Source of the DNA: Thermoproteota archaeon
GTDB taxonomy: Archaea; Thermoproteota; Methanomethylicia; Methanomethylicales; Methanomethylicaceae
Length of the DNA stretch: 19,878 nt
Direction: 5' to 3'
Assembly (NCBI GenBank): GCA_030055545.1
Contig: JASFYK010000006.1
Span: 1-19,878 of the forward strand
This document shows, in pieces, positions 14,470 to 19,878 of this stretch. Each line of letters opens with the position of its first letter. The first letter of the stretch is position 1. The position numbers were made by a program, and so were the translations under genes. A model generated the notes under the pieces. The model searched no databases. It was not told the DNA's origin and saw nothing but the letters and a program-made list of their open reading frames with translations.

Positions 14470-14486
14470 AATTTATGGTGTGAGAC

Positions 14487-15449
14487 TTGAACCCCCCGTG
14501 CGAGCTCACCGTGAAGGAGCTGCTCCCGATTTTGAGGACGCTGGTCGCGAAGGAGCTGAACGAAAACCACGGCTACACCCAGACTAAGATAGCAAAAAAG
14601 CTGGGTGTGACGCAGGCAGCAGTCAGTGGATACTTGACACAGCAACTGACAGATGCAGCGATCGAGCCGTTCTCACTAAGGGAGCTGCGGGAGATAGCCA
14701 AGAACCTTGCATCCGAGATCACAATGAAGCGCTTCTCGAATGCAGACATGATCAACAACATCTGCGAGATCTGTCTGAACCTAAGGCGGGGAGGGTCGAT
14801 ATGCCATGCCCATAAGATGAGGATCCAAGAGCTCGAGGACGAGAAGTGCAGCATTTGCATGCAGCTGCACATGAGCCTAACAGACCTGTCAGACATGAGA
14901 AGGGCGACCCTGAGCGACCTTACCGTCGCAGTATCGATGATCGAGAACACACCTGAGTTCGTTGAACTGGAGCCGCAGGTACTTTCCAACATGGTCATGG
15001 CACTTAAGAATGCAAAAGGGGTTGCAGATGTGGCGGGGATCCCAGGGAGGCTGGTCAAAATTAGGGGCAAGGTAATGTCCCTGATGGATCCTGAGTTCGG
15101 CGTCTCGAGCCACTTGGCCAAGCTCCTCTTGAGGGTAATGAGCGTGAACCCAGAAGTGAGATCTGTAATGAACACCGCCTACAATGAGGACGTGGCAGAG
15201 GTGATAAATAAGATGGGGTTTAGCTGTGCCGTATTCGAAAGGACGCCTGTGCAGAAGGGCGAGGAGGAGCTCTTCGAATATGCAGAGGACGCATTCAAGG
15301 AAAACAGGGGCTGGATCGATGTGATTGTCGATACGGGCGGGGTCGGGATAGAACCGAACGCCTATTTCTTCGAGAAGAATGCGCTCAGGCTGGCGGACAG
15401 GATTGTGAGGGCAGCGAGGCTGGTCGCAGCAAGGAAAGCGCATAAGTGA
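14487..15449 (+). CDS. thiR: Thiamine-responsive transcriptional regulator ThiR (HTH + ThiN domain)
   Basis: This is a 320-residue protein from TTG 14487, with an in-frame stop just upstream at 14481. The N-terminal PCELTVKELLPILRTLVAKE is the usual beginning of this archaeal HTH family, which supports the TTG. Residues 29-52 (YTQTKIAKKLGVTQAAVSGYL) are an XRE-like HTH. A Cys-rich linker follows, with C93-x2-C96, C106 and C121-x2-C124, which may bind zinc or an iron-sulfur cluster. Residues about 185-317 are a ThiN domain without the enzyme's key arginines: thiDN SRHVAS matches SSHLAK here, and NIRYSG matches NTAYNE. It should therefore bind thiamine phosphate as effector rather than make it. 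Its position divergent from thiDN, around one TATA box, fits a local autorepressor. Confidence 0.9.
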   Translation: MNPPCELTVKELLPILRTLVAKELNENHGYTQTKIAKKLGVTQAAVSGYLTQQLTDAAIEPFSLRELREIAKNLASEITMKRFSNADMINNICEICLNLRRGGSICHAHKMRIQELEDEKCSICMQLHMSLTDLSDMRRATLSDLTVAVSMIENTPEFVELEPQVLSNMVMALKNAKGVADVAGIPGRLVKIRGKVMSLMDPEFGVSSHLAKLLLRVMSVNPEVRSVMNTAYNEDVAEVINKMGFSCAVFERTPVQKGEEELFEYAEDAFKENRGWIDVIVDTGGVGIEPNAYFFEKNALRLADRIVRAARLVAARKAHK

Positions 15450-15455
15450 GGTATA

Positions 15456-15469
15456 CATTTATTATATCC
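15456..15469 (+). promoter_or_regulatory. Candidate promoter of the GTPase gene
   Basis: ATTTATTATATCC in the 59-nt gap after thiR is a good TATA box. Its centre near 15463 predicts a transcript start near 15489 and a 20-nt leader holding the GGTG site that precedes the TTG start at 15509. Confidence 0.45.
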
Positions 15470-15508
15470 CAAGAGGGAAAGGAAGAGTCTTGGGAAACGG
15501 TGTAGTAC

Positions 15509-16660
15509 TTGCCCGCAAACCTACCTCCCCAGGCAAGGGCCGCAGAGAGGAGATATATTGAGGCGAAGACGCTACCCGAGAAGATAAGGTACCTCCAAGA
15601 ATTCATCTCATCGATCCCAGAACACAAGGGCAATGAAAAGATGAGAAGGTACCTAAGGAGGCGCCTTGCTGAACTCAAGGAGGAACTCGAGGAGCAGAAG
15701 AAGAGGAAGTCAGGTAGCGGCGGCGGGGGGTTCTCGGTCAAGAAGGAGGGGGCCGCGCAGGTAGTGCTGATCGGGGCCACCGGCACAGGCAAGAGCAGCA
15801 TACTCTCGTCCATAACAAATGCAAAGGTAGAAGTAGGCGATTATCAATTCACCACCAAAGAACCAGTACCAGGTATGCTTGACTTCGAAGACCTCCAGTT
15901 CCAGCTGGTAGACACGCCGGCGATTTTTGAAGGGGCAAGCTACGGACTCTCCTGGGGATCGCAGTTAATGAGCGTCATAAGGAATGCAGACGGGCTGGCG
16001 ATCGTGTTAGACGGATCCGATCCGGTTGGTCAGTACGGCATGGTAATTAAAGAGCTCGGAATGGCAGGGATAACGACCGACAGAGCTGCGAGGAAGATCG
16101 AGATCGAGAGGACGACGGGCGGCGGAATTCAGATAGCATGCACCGGCAGGATCGCATGCAGGGTGGAGGAGATCGACAAGGTCTTGAAAGAGGCAGGGGT
16201 CAGGAACGCGATCGTCAGGATATGGGGAGACGCAGGAAAAGAGGACATTCTGGGGGCGTTGGAGCAGACAAAGAGCTACAAGCCCTCGCTGATCATAATA
16301 AACAAGGTTGATATGTATCCCGAAGCACCGCAGGAATTCGCAAAATTGACCGGGAGGGAGGGGGTCGGGGTCTCGGCGCGGACAGGCGCAGGGCTAGGTG
16401 GTCTCGGGAGGGAGATCTTCAGGATGCTCGGGATAATCAGAGTCTACACCAAGGAGGTCGGCGGGGAGCCCGCTAAGAAACCCATAGTGATGAGACAGGG
16501 GGCGAAGGTCATCGATGTGGCGAAGGTAGTCCACTCGCACCTCTACAAGAATTTCAAGATAGCAAGGATCTGGGGACCATCGGCGAAGTATGATGCCGAG
16601 AAGGTTGGGGCAGACCACGAGCTTGCGGACGGCGACATAGTGGAGATAAGGATAAAGTAG
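15509..16660 (+). CDS. DRG/Obg-family GTP-binding protein with TGS domain
   Basis: This 383-residue GTPase starts at TTG 15509, the only start after an in-frame TAG at 15503, with GGTG 6 nt upstream. Residues 1-67 are helical and very basic, with KKRK and a Gly/Ser linker (SGSGGGG). The G domain has G1 GATGTGKSS (89-97), G2 YQFTTKEP (112-119), G4 NKVD near 264-267 and G5 SARTG near 290. G3 reads DTPA (135-138) instead of DxxG, followed by the normal IFEGAS. The C-terminal 60 residues form a TGS domain (AKVIDVAKVVHSHLYKNF, then DHELADGDIVEIRIK). DRG proteins bind ribosomes and help elongation on difficult sequences. The layout fits that, but the altered G3 sets it apart from the main archaeal DRG. 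A thiamine link is not implied. Confidence 0.88.
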   Translation: MPANLPPQARAAERRYIEAKTLPEKIRYLQEFISSIPEHKGNEKMRRYLRRRLAELKEELEEQKKRKSGSGGGGFSVKKEGAAQVVLIGATGTGKSSILSSITNAKVEVGDYQFTTKEPVPGMLDFEDLQFQLVDTPAIFEGASYGLSWGSQLMSVIRNADGLAIVLDGSDPVGQYGMVIKELGMAGITTDRAARKIEIERTTGGGIQIACTGRIACRVEEIDKVLKEAGVRNAIVRIWGDAGKEDILGALEQTKSYKPSLIIINKVDMYPEAPQEFAKLTGREGVGVSARTGAGLGGLGREIFRMLGIIRVYTKEVGGEPAKKPIVMRQGAKVIDVAKVVHSHLYKNFKIARIWGPSAKYDAEKVGADHELADGDIVEIRIK

Positions 16661-16693
16661 AATTTGGTTTTGTTGGTAGGTTAGTCACATAGG

Positions 16694-16710
16694 CAGAAAG
16701 TATTATTTTA
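16694..16710 (+). promoter_or_regulatory. Candidate promoter of the mmp15-ycaO-tfuA operon
   Basis: AGAAAG followed by TATTATTTTA (16695-16710) resembles BRE plus TATA. The predicted transcript start near 16731 gives a 30-nt leader. That leader begins with a small hairpin, CGAA-GGACG-TTCG (16730-16742), and ends with GGTGAGGG, a strong ribosome site 4-5 nt from the ATG. Confidence 0.4.
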
Positions 16711-16761
16711 GGCAAGTAAGACGGTATATCGAAGGACGTTCGTAGATACTGGTGAGGGCAG

Positions 16762-18003
16762 ATGGTCAGGATAGCGCAAATATCGTGCGGCTCTGAATAC
16801 AGCGGTATTCAGGCAGAGATCGAGAAGGCGGCGAAGATCGTTGGTGGGCAGATATTCGTGCCTGAGGTCGACGTATCGGAGATCAGAAGGGTTGAGGACG
16901 AGCTTGGTTTCCATGTTGCTAGCCCGGGCCTGAGGGTTATGATGGCGAGGGCAAAGGCCATAGTAGAGGGCAGGATCGATGCGGATGGCGTGTTCATCGC
17001 GACCTGCTTCAGGTGTGCCGAAGGTGCACTCGTGAGGAGTGTTGTGAGGAGGTACATCCAGAGTCAGACGAAGATCCCGGTGGTGACCTATTCATTCACG
17101 GAGAGGACCAAAGCAGGGGCACTCCTGCTGCGAATGGAGGCGCTGGTGAACATCATTGACAAGAAGCCCCTCTTCGCGAGGATGAAGCAGGAGGGCATAA
17201 CCGCCGGGATAGACTCTGGTTCCACCACTACAAAGGCCGTTGTTATGAGGGACAATGAGATCATAGGTCACGGTTGGGTTCCCACAACCAGTGTCCTGGA
17301 CTCGGGCATGACGGCACTAAACCAAGCGCTCAAGGAGGCGGGCATGGACGAGTCCAAGCTTGAGGGAATAGGCGTGACAGGCTACGGAAGGACGATCCTA
17401 AAGGAGAAGTACAAGGCACAGCTGGCAATGGAGGAAGTCTCAACTTGCTCAAAGGGGGCTCTGTTCCTGACCGATAAGCAGAGGGGGGACGCTACTGTGA
17501 TAGACATCGGTGGTATGGACAACAAGGCTGTAACGCTCTACGACAGCATACCCGACAGCTTCACTGTAGGCGGAGTCTGTGCGGGCGCCTCTGGCAGGTT
17601 CCTGGAAACCACTGCTAAGAGGCTCGGCGTCCCGATAGAGCAGTTTGGGGATCTTGCGATGAAAGGGGACTGGAAGGCTGTCCCAATGAATGCATACTGC
17701 ATCGTCTTCGGGCTGCAAGATCTCGTTGCAGGCCTTGCAGGTGGGGCAAAGCCAGAGGATGCCGCCGCAGCTGCCTGCCACAGCGTGGCCGAGCAGGTCT
17801 TCGAGCAGCAGCTCCAGGAGATAGACATAAGGTACCCGATAATCCAGGTCGGATCGACAGCACTTGTTAAGGGGCTCGTCAAGGCACTTTCAGAAATACT
17901 CAGCGTGGAGATGATAGTCCCCGAAAAGCCGAACCTGATCGGATGCGTCGGTGCAGCTGTGATGGTATCTGGGATGAAGGAGCTAGAGGAGACCAGAAAA
18001 TAG
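16762..18003 (+). CDS. mmp15: Methanogenesis marker protein 15 (MMP15), BadF/BcrA-type ATPase
   Basis: This 413-residue protein starts at ATG 16762, preceded by GGTGAGGG. Residues about 145-405 are an ASKHA ATPase of the activator type of 2-hydroxyacyl-CoA dehydratases: phosphate-1 loop GIDSGSTTTKAV (149-160), GVTGYGR (204-210), phosphate-2 loop VIDIGGMDNKAV, and VGSTALVKGLVKAL. C273 (GGVCAGASGRFLE) and C313 (NAYCIVFGLQD) align with the two cysteines by which each activator subunit holds a shared [4Fe-4S] cluster, so an ATP-driven electron injector is predicted. The N-terminal 140 residues are an extra domain with C9, C82 and C85 (TCFRC). The family is restricted to MCR-bearing archaea. Its target is unknown; company of ycaO and tfuA points to MCR maturation or activation. 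Confidence 0.9.
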   Translation: MVRIAQISCGSEYSGIQAEIEKAAKIVGGQIFVPEVDVSEIRRVEDELGFHVASPGLRVMMARAKAIVEGRIDADGVFIATCFRCAEGALVRSVVRRYIQSQTKIPVVTYSFTERTKAGALLLRMEALVNIIDKKPLFARMKQEGITAGIDSGSTTTKAVVMRDNEIIGHGWVPTTSVLDSGMTALNQALKEAGMDESKLEGIGVTGYGRTILKEKYKAQLAMEEVSTCSKGALFLTDKQRGDATVIDIGGMDNKAVTLYDSIPDSFTVGGVCAGASGRFLETTAKRLGVPIEQFGDLAMKGDWKAVPMNAYCIVFGLQDLVAGLAGGAKPEDAAAAACHSVAEQVFEQQLQEIDIRYPIIQVGSTALVKGLVKALSEILSVEMIVPEKPNLIGCVGAAVMVSGMKELEETRK

Positions 18004-18027
18004 GACCGTTTGAAGGGATGCGCCGAC

Positions 18028-19254
18028 ATGAACCTGAAACCGGTTCCTAAGGGATACACGGCGGGCACACACAGGGAGGTCCCCCCAGCCAAGACTCTGG
18101 AGCTGGTCAGCAGGGTAAAGGAAAAGGCGGGCATCACCAGGGTTGCTGAAATAACAGGGCTGGACCGCATCGGGATACCAATCTTCACTTCGATAAGGCC
18201 GATGGCGTCACAGGGCGCGGTCACGGTCTACACAGGAAAGGGCTACTCCCAAGAGGAGGCAGAGGTATCGGCAATTATGGAGGGCATAGAGCGGTTTTCA
18301 GGAGAGCCCAAGGATTTCAGCCTTGTGAGGGGATCTTACAGGGATCTCAGCAGGGATAGGGAGGTCTTGGATCCAAATTTGCTGATATTGCCCCGCAGGT
18401 ACCAGTCTTTTGAGGAGATAGAATGGGTTGAGGGGAACTCGCTCACGCGTGACAAAAAAATACTCGTCCCGGCGGAGGCGGTTTTCCACCCGTATAGCAG
18501 ACACAACCAGCTCTTCCGGACCAATACCAACGGACTCGCTGTTGGCAATGCGCTAGAGGAGGCCATCGTGCACGGGCTCATGGAGGTAATTGAGAGGGAT
18601 GCCTGGTCCCTCTTTGAGGCGGGGAGGCTTCAAGGGCGAGACCTCGAGCTACAGGATTGTGCTAGTCCGATGGTCAGGACGATAGTGGAAAAGCTCGATA
18701 AGGCGGGCATTAGAGTCTATGCAAAGGACATAACCTCAGATGTGGGAATTCCAACAGTAGCAGTGGCCATCGACGACGAGCTTACTAAGGACCCAGCGCT
18801 CCTCTCTCTCGGGGTAGGAACGCATCTCGTGGCTGAGATCGCAGCTGTCAGGGCATTGACAGAGGCCGTGCAGAGCAGGCTGACCACCATCCATGGAACC
18901 AGGGAGGACACCGTGAAAGCCGAATTCGCAAGAAGGATAGGCTACGAAAGGATGAAGAGGATAAACAAGAGATGGTTCTCCCCAAGCCCAGAGAGGGTCA
19001 GCTTGAGCGAGTTGAAGTCATTTTCAGGGAAGGATTTCCTCGAAGACATTAGATACACTCTTGAGAGACTGAAGAGTGTTGGACTCAGAGAGGCGATAGC
19101 CGTTGACCTCACCCGCAAAGAAACAGGCGTGCCTGCGGTAAGAGTGATAGTCCCTGGGCTCGAGGTATATGCGATAGACAAGGACAGGAGCGGGAAAAGG
19201 CTCTCCGCGTATTCAGGCACTGGATATCACGGCAGGGGAATCATCCAGAGTTAG
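18028..19254 (+). CDS. ycaO: YcaO-domain McrA-glycine thioamidation enzyme (methanogenesis marker 1)
   Basis: The call is for 408 residues from ATG 18028, with GAAGGG 10 nt upstream; TTG 18010 would add six residues that the family lacks. The N-terminus KGYTAGTHREVPPAKTLE and the block VAEITGLDRIGIPIF are hallmarks of the methanogen YcaO. The ATP-binding glutamates lie in EAEVSAIMEGIERFSGE (residues 77-93) and in EEAIVHGLMEVIERDAW. With TfuA it activates a backbone amide using ATP and adds sulfur to make thioglycine in the active-site region of McrA. That modification is known to depend on these two genes in methanogens. It follows mmp15 after 24 nt and precedes tfuA by 17 nt, so the three form one operon. 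McrA itself is outside the window. Confidence 0.95.
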   Translation: MNLKPVPKGYTAGTHREVPPAKTLELVSRVKEKAGITRVAEITGLDRIGIPIFTSIRPMASQGAVTVYTGKGYSQEEAEVSAIMEGIERFSGEPKDFSLVRGSYRDLSRDREVLDPNLLILPRRYQSFEEIEWVEGNSLTRDKKILVPAEAVFHPYSRHNQLFRTNTNGLAVGNALEEAIVHGLMEVIERDAWSLFEAGRLQGRDLELQDCASPMVRTIVEKLDKAGIRVYAKDITSDVGIPTVAVAIDDELTKDPALLSLGVGTHLVAEIAAVRALTEAVQSRLTTIHGTREDTVKAEFARRIGYERMKRINKRWFSPSPERVSLSELKSFSGKDFLEDIRYTLERLKSVGLREAIAVDLTRKETGVPAVRVIVPGLEVYAIDKDRSGKRLSAYSGTGYHGRGIIQS

Positions 19255-19271
19255 GAAATGCGGTGCATAGG

Positions 19272-19878
19272 ATGAGGGTGGTTGTTTTTCTCGGACCGAG
19301 CCTACCATGGGAGGAGGCCCGGAGGATCTTGTTCGATGCGGAATACTTGCCTCCAGCAGCCAGGGGGGACGTCCTCAGGGTCGCTGAATCCGGGGCGAAG
19401 GCGATAGCCCTTATTGACGGGGTTTTCTACCAGCAGGCAGCAGTCTCCCACCGGGAAATACTCAAAGCAATGGAGGCGGGATCAAAGGTCTTCGGCGGCT
19501 CTAGCATGGGCGCGCTTAGGGCATCCGAGCTGGATGTCTATGGCATGGTCGGCATTGGCACGATTTACGAATGGTACAAGGCAGGCAAGATAAGGTCTGA
19601 TGACGAGGTAGCCCTTGCCTTCCATCCCGAAAGCTTGAGGCCTATCTCAGAGCCTCTTGTAAACGTCAGGGCAACGCTTGAGAAAGCCCTCTCTTCTGGG
19701 CTCATAACCCAAAAGGAGCACGACTCTATCCTCATTGCAGCCAAGGACGTGCCCTTCCAGCTGAGGAACTATACGAGGATACTCCAGAGGGCCGTTCACG
19801 GAGGGCTTAGCAGCACGAGGGCGGGGGAGATGCTCGAACTTTTAAAAAAAGTGCGAATTGACCTGAAGAGGGAAGACG
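19272..19878 (+). CDS. tfuA: TfuA-like protein, partner of YcaO in McrA thioamidation (3' truncated)
   Basis: The frame opens at ATG 19272, 6 nt after GGTG, and runs without a stop to the right edge (202 codons plus one base). The start MRVVVFLGPSLPWEEARRI and the block VFGGSSMGALRASELDVYGM are typical of TfuA core proteins, where the GSSMGALRA segment is the conserved centre. Next come GTIYEWYKAGKI and the helical C-terminal part. TfuA is thought to help deliver or liberate sulfur for the YcaO reaction. Full family length is about 210-230, so little is missing. An ATG at 19258 meets a stop after five codons and was not used. Gene order ycaO-tfuA is the one usual in methanogens. Confidence 0.93.
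   Translation, partial: MRVVVFLGPSLPWEEARRILFDAEYLPPAARGDVLRVAESGAKAIALIDGVFYQQAAVSHREILKAMEAGSKVFGGSSMGALRASELDVYGMVGIGTIYEWYKAGKIRSDDEVALAFHPESLRPISEPLVNVRATLEKALSSGLITQKEHDSILIAAKDVPFQLRNYTRILQRAVHGGLSSTRAGEMLELLKKVRIDLKRED

Noticed and set aside
14406..14645. 80-codon N-terminal extension of thiDN reaching into thiR
   Set aside because: The extension has no family similarity, crosses the divergent promoter and the start of thiR, and ATG 14405 has a good ribosome site and begins a normal ThiD N-terminus.
18010..18027. TTG start for ycaO six codons upstream
   Set aside because: The ribosome-like GAAGGG lies between TTG and ATG 18028, and family members begin near the KGYTAGTHR motif, so ATG fits better.
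1..19878. Mobile elements, CRISPR arrays, defence islands
   Set aside because: No transposase, integrase, regularly spaced repeats, cas genes or restriction-modification pair was seen; the single Mrr-like gene is not enough to call a defence island.

Overview
The window comes from an archaeon that carries methyl-coenzyme M reductase (MCR), most likely a methanogen. The evidence is seven genes of the MCR-associated 'methanogenesis marker' set: MMP3, MMP6, MMP17, MMP7, component A2 (AtwA), MMP15, and the YcaO/TfuA pair that thioamidates McrA. Other archaeal marks are a ThiD-ThiN fusion, a ThiR regulator, a short archaeal triosephosphate isomerase, TrpB2, BRE/TATA promoters, T-run terminators and frequent TTG/GTG starts. 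The codon style (many AGG Arg and ATA Ile codons), the TTG starts and the ferredoxin-bearing corrinoid-activator-like protein would suit a methylotrophic methanogen of the Thermoproteota side (for example Methanomethylicia). That placement is inference. The mcr structural genes themselves are not in the window.

Layout. (1) 1-6965, plus strand: a tightly packed run mmp3 (5' truncated) - mmp6 - mmp17 - mmp7 - atwA - RACo-like ASKHA/ferredoxin protein - seven-cysteine protein of unknown function. Most junctions overlap, so it reads as one operon for ATP-driven reductive activation of metallocofactors: the Ni of F430 in MCR, and probably the Co of corrinoid proteins. (2) 6966-9158: a leaderless ACT/HTH regulator convergent with trpB2. 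(3) 9285-10501: a small operon of winged-helix regulator, membrane protein and secreted Cys-rich protein, with an unusual phased TCAAT/ATTGA array before the last gene. (4) 10550-11578, minus: tpiA and a small membrane protein. (5) 11671-13039, plus: nadE and an Mrr-like nuclease whose 3' end overlaps thiDN. (6) 13011-15449: thiDN divergent from thiR around a shared TATA box flanked by an inverted repeat. (7) 15509-16660: a DRG/TGS-domain GTPase. (8) 16762 to the right edge: mmp15 - ycaO - tfuA (3' truncated), for MCR maturation and thioglycine formation.

Genes for MCR activation sit at the left and genes for MCR post-translational modification at the right, separated by about 10 kb of NAD, thiamine, tryptophan and central-metabolism genes. 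No tRNA, rRNA, CRISPR array, insertion sequence or integrase was seen. No stretch longer than 300 bases lacks a gene.
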